Assembly (NCBI GenBank): GCA_964400885.1 | Contig: CAYNWH010000013.1 | Location: 1 to 29,756 of the forward strand | Direction of reading: 5' to 3' | Length of the DNA stretch: 29,756 nt | Source: CAYNWH01 sp964400885 | Lineage (GTDB): Bacteria; Patescibacteriota; Patescibacteriia; CAIXNZ01 | Notes under the pieces: model-generated | Told to the model about the DNA's origin: nothing | Seen by the model: only the letters and a program-made list of their open reading frames with translations | Database searches by the model: none | Shown: in pieces, positions 14,517-22,377 of the stretch | Position numbering within the stretch: the stretch's first letter is position 1 | Layout of the letters: each line of letters starts with the position of its first letter | Made by a program: the position numbers and the translations under genes

Positions 14517-15239
14517 TTACAAAGAAACTTCACGCACCCGGATACTTAGAGATCCATTTTTGGGATACTCGCTCAGAATACAAACTCTACCGTTGGAAAA
14601 TTTGACACGAGGCACATAACAATTAGAATAGTAGGAGCCCGTACAAAGAGTGGAATGATCCTCGATGTCCAAATGATTGTCCGTCTTCCAGTGATAAAAA
14701 AGTTCCAAAATCAACCTTTCTTCCAAAGTGATGCCCTTCATACCTTCATGTTCGCAGTCTTTGGCTGACTTATCCTTATTTTCCTCGTCAGCTTCGATGC
14801 AATCACGTACCCAGAGAGCATATCTCCTGTCAGCGATTCGCACTGACTTCAAGGTATCCAGCTTATCATGCGATTCATCTTCGCACGCGAAACGCTCTTG
14901 GCATTTGGCTAAAAGACTCTGAGCAGTCAAGCCTTCCCGCATGATGATTAGCCATCCAAACCCGTACGGTCGAGTTGGAATCTCTAAGCATTCAAAATCT
15001 GAAGTGAAACAATTAAGCCCGAAAACTTCTCCATAGAAAGAAGACCATTCAGTCAACAGATCAATATGTCCGCTGATTTCCTGAAAAGCACGCTCGATTG
15101 CTTTGATCAACGCACCCTTGCTGCTGATAATTCTCTGCGCAGCTTCCTTACCCAGGGTTGGCGGGATTGCCTGTATCAAGGCAGCGCCAATATCCTTAAC
15201 TTGGCCTAAAGTCGCCGGGACAATTCCACGTTTTTTCAT
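14517..15239 (-). CDS. Unknown cytoplasmic protein
   Basis: A 240-residue protein with no signal peptide or membrane segment and no recognised family. It begins MKKRGIVPATLGQVKDIGAA and ends in a beta-rich region with TLCTGSYYSNCYVPRVKFSNG. Several Cys and acidic residues occur in the middle (about 130-170). An upstream in-frame ATG at 15278 would add 13 residues. The 15239 start is preferred because AAAAGGAGGG sits 7 nt before it. It is a single-gene unit with its own promoter (15315-15343) and terminator, GC-richer than core genes. Confidence 0.72.
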   Translation of the reverse strand: MKKRGIVPATLGQVKDIGAALIQAIPPTLGKEAAQRIISSKGALIKAIERAFQEISGHIDLLTEWSSFYGEVFGLNCFTSDFECLEIPTRPYGFGWLIIMREGLTAQSLLAKCQERFACEDESHDKLDTLKSVRIADRRYALWVRDCIEADEENKDKSAKDCEHEGMKGITLEERLILELFYHWKTDNHLDIEDHSTLCTGSYYSNCYVPRVKFSNGRVCILSEYPKNGSLSIRVREVSL

Positions 15240-15314
15240 GGACTGTTCCCTCCTTTTGCGTATCATGCTCGCCAGCATTTTTTACCTGACAAAATGCCAG
15301 GATTTGAATCTAGT

Positions 15315-15343
15315 ATTCTAACAAATTTCGTTTAAAAAGTCAA
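15315..15343 (-). promoter_or_regulatory. Promoter of the unknown 240-residue protein gene
   Basis: TTGACT (minus, 15343-15338), 17-nt spacer ending TTTGT, TAGAAT (15320-15315). The leader contains CCTG/CAGG and TGCT/AGCA hairpins. Confidence 0.7.
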
Positions 15344-15354
15344 GATGGATTTAA

Positions 15355-15392
15355 AATAAAAAATACCGCCAGGATTCTAATCCCAGCGGCAT
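15355..15392 (-). terminator. Terminator of the 15414-15914 lipoprotein gene
   Basis: On the minus strand GCCGCTGGGAT and ATCCTGGCGGT form a near-perfect stem, followed by TTTTTTATTTT. Confidence 0.85.
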
Positions 15393-15413
15393 TTATCACG
15401 CTTGAGCGTATTA

Positions 15414-15914
15414 TCACTCAAAATAAGCAAGGTACGAATCGGTTTCGAAAAGCGTTCCCTCACCGTCAATGACAAAGGCATCAAACTGGCAAACGGTCAA
15501 GGGACTGGCCGGAATAGGCAATTGTCCGCCTTCAGGCCCAAAATCTATTTTTAATGGATTGCAGCCGGCTCGAGGATGGCAGCCGCAGGTGATATTAAAC
15601 CCATCGTAAAATCTGCCGTAATACGTAGTCCCGGGCGCATAGTAGACATAGGGATTGACCACCAAAACTTTGCGGCTGACATCAATGGTGATGTAAGGCG
15701 CCTCCAGAGAATACCAGAGTTCGCCAGTATCATCGACCAAAAATTTTGCCTCGTCCTGTTCGACGATATGCAATTTTGGCTTTGGAACCGCCGTGCTGTT
15801 AAGGCCAGGATCTTTAACCGCTAAAACCAAAGTGTCTTGCCCGTCAGCCTCACTGCCGCAAGACCAGGCCAGGACTGCCAAACTGAGCCCCAAAATCACC
15901 ACTAATTTCTTCAT
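15414..15914 (-). CDS. Predicted lipoprotein of unknown function
   Basis: A 166-residue protein with a lipoprotein signal (MKKLVVILGLSLAVLAWSC; Cys19 at the lipobox), so it is probably anchored on the outer face of the membrane. The mature part is small and beta-rich, with a GRFYDGFNITCGCHPRAGC segment holding three clustered cysteines that could bind metal or form disulfides. No family is recognised. A strong SD (AGGAGGTG) precedes the ATG. The unit has its own promoter, a leader of roughly 140 nt and a terminator. G+C is higher than in flanking core genes. Confidence 0.75.
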   Translation of the reverse strand: MKKLVVILGLSLAVLAWSCGSEADGQDTLVLAVKDPGLNSTAVPKPKLHIVEQDEAKFLVDDTGELWYSLEAPYITIDVSRKVLVVNPYVYYAPGTTYYGRFYDGFNITCGCHPRAGCNPLKIDFGPEGGQLPIPASPLTVCQFDAFVIDGEGTLFETDSYLAYFE

Positions 15915-15929
15915 AATGACACCTCCTGA

Positions 15930-16013
15930 TTAAGAAGCAAGCTTGTAAAAACCTCTGCCAGTAAAAAATTTCACTGACACAAGGACTTTTAATCCCGCCA
16001 CTATATTTTCCAT
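15930..16013 (-). CDS. Possible 27-residue leader peptide ahead of the lipoprotein
   Basis: ATG at 16013 opens a frame starting MENIVAGLKVLVSVKFF and ends at TAA 15932-15930, about 15 nt before the lipoprotein ATG and in the same frame. No SD precedes it. It may be a chance frame in the leader. Confidence 0.2.
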   Translation of the reverse strand: MENIVAGLKVLVSVKFFTGRGFYKLAS

Positions 16014-16056
16014 ATTATGCCTAGAGCATTTTTTGCTTTGGCAAAATGAATAATTT

Positions 16057-16086
16057 AATATAAGAATTAATTTTTATCTTTGTCAA
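16057..16086 (-). promoter_or_regulatory. Promoter of the 15414-15914 lipoprotein gene
   Basis: TTGACA (minus, 16086-16081), 18-nt spacer, TATATT (16062-16057). The -35 box overlaps the last codons of the trmD remnant. A TGCC-AAGCA ... TGCT-GGCA hairpin follows in the leader. Confidence 0.6.
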
Positions 16087-16144
16087 TCTGCAAATCGCCT
16101 TTTTGCTTGTTGCGCCATTCCTTAATCTTTTGATGACTAAAAAT
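16067..16144 (-). pseudogene. Remnant of a trmD 3' end
   Basis: On the minus strand the bases encode IFSHQKIKEWRNKQKGD... to a TAA stop at 16067. This matches the C-terminus of TrmD, where the intact copy upstream reads ILFSGNHGKIKEWRESKK. A stop codon directly precedes the fragment and the GN of the SGNH motif is missing. It lies about 110 nt beyond the stop of the intact trmD on the same strand. It is probably a leftover of duplication or replacement of the gene end. Confidence 0.7.
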
Positions 16145-16252
16145 TTAAATTCTAAATCTTAATCTCTATATTATAAACAAATCATAAATTATAAATTCAA
16201 ATGCCCGAAATAAATGTATTAAATTCCTAATTTAAATATTCGGATTTAGTGC

Positions 16253-16909
16253 TTATTTTTTAATTTTGCTTTTCTTAGACTCTCTCCATTCTTTTATTTT
16301 ACCGTGATTCCCCGAAAATAAAATGTCCGGCACTTTCCAGCCCTTAAACTCTTCCGGCTTAGTATACTGCGGGTATTCTAATTCGTTTTTCCTAGCAAAA
16401 GATTCATCTTCTGAGGATTCTAAGTTGCCTAATACTCCTGGGAGTAAACGAGTCACCCCATCAACCAAAACCATAGCAGGTATTTCACCCCCAGTTAAAA
16501 CATAGTCGCCGATTCTAATTTCTTCATCAATCAAATTTTCAGCTACCCGATTATCAACACCTTCATATCGGCCGCAGATCATTATTAATTGATCATATTT
16601 AGCTAAACGTTTCAAATCTGCTTGTTTTAATTGCTTGCCTTTGGCAGAAAATAAAATTACCCGGCTCTTTTTTTTGCGCCGAATTGATTTTAAAGCTTTA
16701 TAAATCGGCTCAACTTTCAAAACCATGCCAGCTCCGCCACCATAAGGGGTGTCATCAACTGATTTGTGAGGATCATTTTTATCAGCAAACTGACGTAAGT
16801 CTGTGGTTTTAATCTTAATAATCTTTTTTTCCTGGGCGCGCTTAATCATCGCCTTAGAAAAATAAGACTCGAAAATATCAGGAAAAATTGTAATAATATT
16901 GAATCGCAT
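16253..16909 (-). CDS. trmD: tRNA (guanine37-N1)-methyltransferase
   Basis: A 218-residue SPOUT-class enzyme that methylates G37 next to the anticodon using S-adenosylmethionine, preventing frameshifts. Visible marks are the N-terminal MRFNIITIFPDIFESYF, the GGGAGMVLKVEPIY loop, GRYEGVDNR (about 113-121), the knot segment IGDYVLTGGEIPAMVLVDGVTRLLPG (about 131-157) and the C-terminal HGKIKEWR. It follows rpsP and khpA on the same strand. The C-terminal few residues (ESKKSKIKK) differ from the tail kept in the remnant downstream. No SD is visible. Confidence 0.96.
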   Translation of the reverse strand: MRFNIITIFPDIFESYFSKAMIKRAQEKKIIKIKTTDLRQFADKNDPHKSVDDTPYGGGAGMVLKVEPIYKALKSIRRKKKSRVILFSAKGKQLKQADLKRLAKYDQLIMICGRYEGVDNRVAENLIDEEIRIGDYVLTGGEIPAMVLVDGVTRLLPGVLGNLESSEDESFARKNELEYPQYTKPEEFKGWKVPDILFSGNHGKIKEWRESKKSKIKK

Positions 16910-16999
16910 CTTTTTATTAGATTGTAGTATCTTAAAATTTTAGAGTTTTAGTTCTAAAAGTCTGTAATTCTAAAAATCTAAAACTCTTCATTTTATTAT

Positions 17000-17032
17000 A
17001 ACAAAAAAACCACGGTGTGTGGTTTTTTTGTT
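17000..17032 (-). terminator. Terminator between khpA and trmD
   Basis: AAAAAACCAC-GGTGT-GTGGTTTTTTTG, a stem with T-runs in both directions, just beyond the khpA stop. Confidence 0.8.
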
Positions 17033-17051
17033 TTATCTAAAAGTTTAAAAT

Positions 17052-17369
17052 TTAGATTTTTAGATCATCAACTACGTCTGTATCGACGTCTTCAGACCGT
17101 CTCGGCCTGCGAGAACCTTCTGGTTCGTTGATTTTCAAGTTAACACGTGCATTGTTTTTAGCACCGACAATTTTCAAAAGGGTTCTGATTGCTCGCGCAG
17201 TATTACCCTGTTTGCCGATAACATAGCCCATGTCTTCTGGGTTGATGTTAAGAGTTAATAAAACTCCCATTTCATCAACTTTCCTGTCAACTTTAACATC
17301 TTCTGGATGACCAACGATGTTTTTGACAAGAGCTTCTACAAATTCTTGGTCTGCAAATTTTTCTGCCAT
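17052..17369 (-). CDS. khpA: KH-domain RNA-binding protein KhpA
   Basis: A 105-residue single-KH protein of the KhpA/YlqC family, which binds RNA with KhpB and affects cell elongation in Gram-positive bacteria. The start MAEKFADQEFVEALVKNIVGHPEDVKV and the GxxG loop in GYVIGKQGNTARAIRTLLK (about residues 60-78) are typical. An upstream ATG at 17411 would add 14 atypical residues and is less likely. The tail (EGSRRPRRSEDVDTDVVDDL) is charged. It is placed between rpsP and trmD as in many bacteria; rimM, usually next, is absent here. Confidence 0.9.
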   Translation of the reverse strand: MAEKFADQEFVEALVKNIVGHPEDVKVDRKVDEMGVLLTLNINPEDMGYVIGKQGNTARAIRTLLKIVGAKNNARVNLKINEPEGSRRPRRSEDVDTDVVDDLKI

Positions 17370-17496
17370 AGGTTTAAAAATCCTTGACTCTTTCAATCGA
17401 TTGACGATCAAAAGGTTAATTCTTAAATTTATCTTGTTAACTTTAACGAGATAATTACATTATATCACTTTACTTTAAAAAGTCAAGAGTCAAAAA

Positions 17497-17524
17497 ATGC
17501 CCGGCAAAACAGGGCATTTTTCAT
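17497..17524 (-). terminator. rpsP terminator
   Basis: On the minus strand AAATGCCC and GGGCATTT arms form the stem with a 9-nt loop, followed by a T-run. Confidence 0.8.
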
Positions 17525-17543
17525 ATCAAAATATTTAAAAACG

Positions 17544-18110
17544 TTATTTTTCCGTTTCAGTGCTTGTTTCTTTTTCTGGCGTTTTTTCAGTCTGAGGTTT
17601 ATCAGCTTTAGTTGGCTCTTTACTAACTTCAACTTTCGGCTGTGCTTCTTTTTGCTTGGCTTCTTTAACTTCTTCTGCCTTATTAGGTTCGGGTGCTTTA
17701 ACTGGAGCTTCTGTAATTGTTTCTGCTTTTACTTCTGGCGTGGCTGGTTTTTCTGTTTCAGCCGTAGCTTCTGCAACTGCTTCAGCTGGGGCTGCTTTTG
17801 GCGCCTCTTTTGTCTTAACAGCTTCTTGCTTGGCTAATCGTTTTTTAGAAATTTTAGTCACTGTTCTTTTCTTGCCTTCAACTAAACCCTTTTCTACCAG
17901 CATATTCCAAACCGAGTCAGATGGCTGAGCCCCTTTTTCCAGCCAATATTTAAGACGATCAGCTTGTAAGACTAATTCTTTAGAGCGGGGGTTATAATTA
18001 CCTAAATTTTCCAAATACTTGCCCCAAGGATCTTTATTTTTTTCGCAGACAAGCAATCTGAAAATAGGTTGTTTTTTCTTGCCTTTACGCGCGAGTCTGA
18101 TATTTAACAT
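17544..18110 (-). CDS. rpsP: 30S ribosomal protein bS16 with long C-terminal extension
   Basis: bS16 stabilises the 5' domain of 16S rRNA. Residues 1-75 match the family (MLNIRLARKGKKKQPIFRLLVCEKNKDPWGKYLENLGNYNPR, LKYWLEKGAQPSDSVWNMLVEKGLV). The protein is 188 residues against a usual 80-90. The extra C-terminal part is a low-complexity Ala/Lys/Glu/Pro/Thr sequence, presumably unstructured. It heads the rpsP-khpA-trmD block. The gene is divergent from the large secreted protein at 18263. Confidence 0.95.
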   Translation of the reverse strand: MLNIRLARKGKKKQPIFRLLVCEKNKDPWGKYLENLGNYNPRSKELVLQADRLKYWLEKGAQPSDSVWNMLVEKGLVEGKKRTVTKISKKRLAKQEAVKTKEAPKAAPAEAVAEATAETEKPATPEVKAETITEAPVKAPEPNKAEEVKEAKQKEAQPKVEVSKEPTKADKPQTEKTPEKETSTETEK

Positions 18111-18213
18111 AAATTAAAAAAATTAACTAAACAGATTTTAGTAATTTAGTAGTTTTAATATTATAATATAAGAGGAAAGAAGTCAAGCGCTAATCAATTT
18201 TTGGCTAAACATA

Positions 18214-18242
18214 TTGACAATTCGATATTTTTATGATATAAT
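18214..18242 (+). promoter_or_regulatory. Consensus sigma70 promoter of the glycosidase-like gene
   Basis: TTGACA, 17-nt spacer ending TATGA, TATAAT: perfect hexamers. The ATG lies only 20 nt after the -10 box, so the leader is very short and has no SD. Confidence 0.85.
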
Positions 18243-18262
18243 AAAACAATCTTTAATAAATT

Positions 18263-20335
18263 ATGATTCCTCGCAAGATAATCAAAATTCCCAGCTTTAT
18301 TGTCCTTGTTATTTTATTGCTAACAGGATTTTTTGTCATGCCTAATAAAACCTCTGCGCAAGCTGATAATTACCCAAAATTAGCTAATTATTATCTGGCT
18401 TGGGACATTGATGATACGCAAATAGATCAGTTAGCCAAATGGGATATGGTTATTTTAAGTCCGCAAGCGCTGGAGCGTAATCCTCAAGTAATAACTAAAT
18501 TAAGACAAAAAAATCCTCAAATTAAAATTTTAGTCTATATTTTAATTCAAGAAATTAATATTGATCCGCAAATTGTTAATGCCAGCACTTTCTACCAAAA
18601 AATTTATAATCAGGTCAACCAAAACAATTGGTGGCTCAAAGACGCTTCAGGCCAGAACTTAAGTTGGTGGCCTAATACCTGGATAATTAATGTAGCAGCT
18701 AGTGCCCCTAAAAGTAATGGCCAAAATTGGACAAATTATCTGCCGCAACTTGTTTATCAGAATTTTTTAAATAATAATGATTGGGATGGTGTTTTCTTTG
18801 ATAATGCTTGGGATAGCTTAAATTGGCTTAACAAATCGATAGATATTGATGGTAATGGCTCAGCTGACTCTAATAGTTATGTGGATTCTCAATGGCAAGC
18901 CGGCATTAATTCTATCTTAGATAAAGTTCATGCTTTAGCGCCTAATAAACTTATTATAATCAATGCAAAAAATGATGTTTACAACAATGAAATAAACGGC
19001 CGATTGCATGAAACATTCCCTTTGCCTGATGGCAATATTTGGGCTGGAGGCATAAAAAATTATCTTAATGCTGCTTTTGGCTATCAGCCTCAATATTTTA
19101 TTATCAATACTAACACTTCAAGCACTGGCAATCAAAATGATTACAAATCGTTTCGCTATGGCCTAACCTCTACTTTATTAGGTGATGGTTATTATAGTTT
19201 TGATTCGGGAGCCCAATCCCATTCAGAATTATGGTGGTATGATGAATATAATTTTTATTTAGGCCGAGCCCTTCCTGACCTAAAAAATTTATTAGGCTCA
19301 AATTCTCAAGAAATACAGGCTGGCGTTTGGCAGAGAGATTTTCAAAATGCTCTAGTTTTAGTCAATTCCACAAATTCAGAGCAAAAAATCACGCTTAATG
19401 AAGAATTCGAAAAGATAAAAGGAACACAAGATACAGTGACTAATAACGGCGCAGTGGTCAGATCCATAACTCTTAAACCATATGATGGCATTATTTTGCT
19501 GCGCAGAATTGAAGATGTTAAAAATAGCGCTTATTATAATGGGTCTTTTGTCCGTGTTTTTAATAAATATGGCGATACTGTCAGAAACGGCTTTTTTGTC
19601 TATGAAAAAGAATTTAAAGGCGGCAATGTCATAGAAAAAAGAGATATTAATAATGACGAGCAGCTAGAAATAATTGAAGCGGACAATAGCAAAATTACAA
19701 TTTATGATTTGAATAAAAATGTCATTACTTCTTTTTATCCCTATGGCCCTGATTATAATTTTGGCATTAATTTTGCAATAAATGACTTTGAAAATGACGG
19801 TTATTTTGAAATTGTCACTGGCACTATGAGAGGCTATAGCCCTTTAGTAAAAGTTTTTAATTACCAAGGCAAAGAATTAAATAAAGGATTTTATGCTTAT
19901 GCCCAGAATTATAAAGGCGGAGTTAATGTAGCTTTTTGCGATACTAACGGCAATGGCAAAAAAGAAATAGTGACTGGCGCCGGCTATATGGGCGGACCAC
20001 AAGTCAGAACTTTTGATATTAATGGCAAAGTGCTTTCCGGCGGTTTTTTTGCCTATGCCAAAACTTTTCGAGGGGGAGTAAATGTTGCCTGTGGCGACAT
20101 TGATGGCAATGGCATTGATGAAATTATCACTGGAGCTGGTTATGGCGGCTCATCTCATGTGCGCTACTTTAATAGTAAACTTGAGCCTTTAAGCCCTGGA
20201 TTTTGGGCTTTTGGCAAAGAATCAAGGACAGGCGTAAGAGTTTTTGTGGCTGATTTAGATAATGACGGCATTGATGAAATACTGGCTGCCTCACCTGACA
20301 CTTTTACCACGGCAATTAACCAAATAAACTTTTAA
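18263..20335 (+). CDS. Secreted glycoside-hydrolase-like protein with FG-GAP/VCBS-type repeats
   Basis: A 690-residue exported protein. A signal peptide lies at about residues 10-32. Residues about 37-345 look like a TIM-barrel putative glycosyl hydrolase (GHL15-type): KLANYYLAWDIDDTQIDQLAKWDMVILSP, LVYILIQEIN, WDGVFFDNAWDSLNW with acidic residues, and LIIINAKND. Residues about 430-685 carry repeated aspartate-rich calcium-binding loops (DINNDEQLEI, DTNGNGKKEIVTGAG, DIDGNGIDEIITGAG, DLDNDGIDEIL), each with a VxxFNxxG beta-strand, as in FG-GAP/VCBS beta-propellers. It probably binds or trims glycans outside the cell. A consensus promoter precedes it; the next gene follows 53 nt later on the same strand. 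Confidence 0.75.
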   Translation: MIPRKIIKIPSFIVLVILLLTGFFVMPNKTSAQADNYPKLANYYLAWDIDDTQIDQLAKWDMVILSPQALERNPQVITKLRQKNPQIKILVYILIQEINIDPQIVNASTFYQKIYNQVNQNNWWLKDASGQNLSWWPNTWIINVAASAPKSNGQNWTNYLPQLVYQNFLNNNDWDGVFFDNAWDSLNWLNKSIDIDGNGSADSNSYVDSQWQAGINSILDKVHALAPNKLIIINAKNDVYNNEINGRLHETFPLPDGNIWAGGIKNYLNAAFGYQPQYFIINTNTSSTGNQNDYKSFRYGLTSTLLGDGYYSFDSGAQSHSELWWYDEYNFYLGRALPDLKNLLGSNSQEIQAGVWQRDFQNALVLVNSTNSEQKITLNEEFEKIKGTQDTVTNNGAVVRSITLKPYDGIILLRRIEDVKNSAYYNGSFVRVFNKYGDTVRNGFFVYEKEFKGGNVIEKRDINNDEQLEIIEADNSKITIYDLNKNVITSFYPYGPDYNFGINFAINDFENDGYFEIVTGTMRGYSPLVKVFNYQGKELNKGFYAYAQNYKGGVNVAFCDTNGNGKKEIVTGAGYMGGPQVRTFDINGKVLSGGFFAYAKTFRGGVNVACGDIDGNGIDEIITGAGYGGSSHVRYFNSKLEPLSPGFWAFGKESRTGVRVFVADLDNDGIDEILAASPDTFTTAINQINF

Positions 20336-20388
20336 CTAACGGTTAATAACTAATTACCTAATAACCTAATTTCTGTTAAAATTAATAT

Positions 20389-22266
20389 ATGCCCAAAGAA
20401 CAAAGAAAAAAGGAAGAAGACAAAAAAGAAAGCAAGGCGCTGCTAGTTGTTGAACCCAAGAAGGTCGCAGCTGAAAAAGAACCAACTCCAGCCAAAGTTG
20501 AAAATATTAGAATTGATAAGATTGGCAAGTTGACTCTAAATTTATTTGCTCAACCGTTGAAGAAGCGCTATGAAAAGCATTATAAAGAAAACAAGATTCA
20601 TCTTTTGGTTGATATTGTTTTGGCAATTATTGTTCTGATTTTAGTTGGCGTGATCTTAAATCTTTGGCTTTTTAGCCGAACCAAATTAATTAATTTAGTT
20701 GATTTCCAAGTCAGCTCAAGCCCGGAAGTTCTAGTTAATGGCCAAGAAACGACTTTTACCCTGGATTATACTAATACCACCAGCGACAATTTGACTGACG
20801 TAACCTTAGTGCTAAAAAAACCAGAAGCATTAAGAAATCCAATTTATAATATTGAGGGTTTTGACGTCAAAACTAACACTCTTAAAATTGGTGAGCTGGC
20901 ACCAAAAGCTCATGGCCAATTCAAAGTTACTGGCCTGATGCTTGGCAATCTTAATGACAAGCATGAATTTTTAGCTGTAATTAATTATAAAAATAAATTT
21001 GGCCAAGACCGACAAGAATTTTTCAATCAAAATTTTCAATTAAGCGATTCTGTTTTAGCAACACAAATAACCTTGCCGAAGAGAACCATAGCAACGAGCC
21101 CTTTTGAAACAAAAATTAATTTAACTAATAATTCCAAATTAGATTTTGAAAAATTAAAAATAAAATTAATCTGGCCAACAGGTTTCAATTTTATTCAAAC
21201 TGATTTAGGCGAAACGACGGAAAATAATACTTGGTTAATAGGTAATTTCCCGACTGATCAATCAGCTAATTATAGTTTCCAAGGTAAAATATACTTGGAA
21301 AATCCTAACAGTATAGAGATTAAGGCGGAAATTTATGATACTTTTGAAAATCAGGAATATTTATTGGCCCAAGCACAAGCTTCAACTTTTGTTGATTTTT
21401 CCAAATTCAAAATTAATTTTACAAATTTAGAAAGAAATCATTCTATTTCTCCAGGCGGCGAAACAATATATACATTAACCTATGTTAATGACGAAGATTA
21501 TCCCGTTTCCAATGTAGAGCTAGGCTTAAATTTATCTGGCCAGTACGCCGCTCAAAAAGCTTATCGTTTTAATCAAAATAATTTACCGCAACTAAAAAAT
21601 ATTGAACCAGGACAATCTGGATCTATAGAAATTAAGGCCACTGCTAAAAATGTTATTGATTATACCAGCGCTCAGGAAAACGATTATAAACTGGAAGCTC
21701 GCGGATTTGCCAGTTTTGATGATCCCAATGAAAAAAGCAGATTAAGCGTAGAAAGTTTACCAATTGTAACCAATGTTAATTCCCGGTTATCTTTAAATAC
21801 AACTGCTTTATTTTTTACAGCACAAGGCGATCAAATTGGCGTAGGCTCTGTACCTCCAGTAGTAGGCGAATATACTTCATACTGGACAATTATCAGAGTC
21901 ATTAACACTAACAATAAAATTAAGGATTTAAAAATTACTGCCCAAGTACCTGGTGAAATTGAATTCACGGATATTTATAATGTCACTGAAGGTAACCAAA
22001 TAATTTTTGACCAGAATGCTAGAACTGTTACTTGGCAAGTAAGTAATATCCCGGCGTTTGCTGGTATTTTTAACGCGGCGCCTGAAGCCAGAATCCAGCT
22101 AGCTCTAGTGCCAACCGCCAGCCAGCGCGGCCAAAGCCCTGCTTTATTAACTAATATCACGGCGACGGCCACTGATGAAACTACTGGTGCTTTTTTAACA
22201 GCTGTTGGTAAAAATATAACTACTGCGATTTTTGCTGATGAAAGCTTAAATAAAGTTATTGAATAA
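20389..22266 (+). CDS. Membrane-anchored extracytoplasmic protein with DUF11-like beta repeats
   Basis: A 625-residue protein with a Lys/Glu-rich cytoplasmic N-terminus (1-70), one membrane helix (about 72-95) and a long outer region. The outer part consists of several Ig-like units recalling DUF11/COG1361 modules (GQETTFTLDYTNTTSDNLTDVTLVLKKP, GGETIYTLTYVNDEDYPVSNVELGLNLSG, YWTIIRVINTNNKIKDLKITAQVPG). Such proteins form stalks or cell-surface scaffolds; the exact role is unknown. It probably shares the promoter of the preceding secreted protein. The gene ends in a strong terminator carrying an interspersed repeat. Confidence 0.75.
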   Translation: MPKEQRKKEEDKKESKALLVVEPKKVAAEKEPTPAKVENIRIDKIGKLTLNLFAQPLKKRYEKHYKENKIHLLVDIVLAIIVLILVGVILNLWLFSRTKLINLVDFQVSSSPEVLVNGQETTFTLDYTNTTSDNLTDVTLVLKKPEALRNPIYNIEGFDVKTNTLKIGELAPKAHGQFKVTGLMLGNLNDKHEFLAVINYKNKFGQDRQEFFNQNFQLSDSVLATQITLPKRTIATSPFETKINLTNNSKLDFEKLKIKLIWPTGFNFIQTDLGETTENNTWLIGNFPTDQSANYSFQGKIYLENPNSIEIKAEIYDTFENQEYLLAQAQASTFVDFSKFKINFTNLERNHSISPGGETIYTLTYVNDEDYPVSNVELGLNLSGQYAAQKAYRFNQNNLPQLKNIEPGQSGSIEIKATAKNVIDYTSAQENDYKLEARGFASFDDPNEKSRLSVESLPIVTNVNSRLSLNTTALFFTAQGDQIGVGSVPPVVGEYTSYWTIIRVINTNNKIKDLKITAQVPGEIEFTDIYNVTEGNQIIFDQNARTVTWQVSNIPAFAGIFNAAPEARIQLALVPTASQRGQSPALLTNITATATDETTGAFLTAVGKNITTAIFADESLNKVIE

Positions 22267-22377
22267 AAAAATCCGCCTCCCGTCATTCCGAATAAAATGA
22301 GGAATCTCTATGAACATCCAAACCAAGGAGATTCTTCGCTTTGCTCTGAATGACAGACGGGAGGCAGATTTTTTTAT
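22264..22377. terminator. Bidirectional terminator containing an inserted palindromic repeat
   Basis: Outer arms AAAATCCGCCTCCCGTC and GACGGGAGGCAGATTTTTTT form a terminator between convergent genes. Inside lies a second palindrome, GTCATTCCG ... GAATGAC with GAATCTC/GAGATTC. This resembles widely dispersed bacterial repeats that read GTCATTC...AGCGAAG...AATCTC. It looks like a repeat sitting in the loop of a terminator. Confidence 0.75.

Noticed and set aside
15237..15278. Upstream ATG at 15278 as start of the unknown 240-residue protein
   Set aside because: The ATG at 15239 has an excellent SD at correct spacing, while the 15278 start has none.
17370..17411. Upstream ATG at 17411 as start of khpA
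   Set aside because: KhpA proteins start at the MAEKFADQEF position; the extra 14 residues look like leader sequence.
17652..17928. Ala/Ser- and Phe/Cys-rich plus-strand frames opposite rpsP
   Set aside because: They are antisense readings of the low-complexity bS16 tail.
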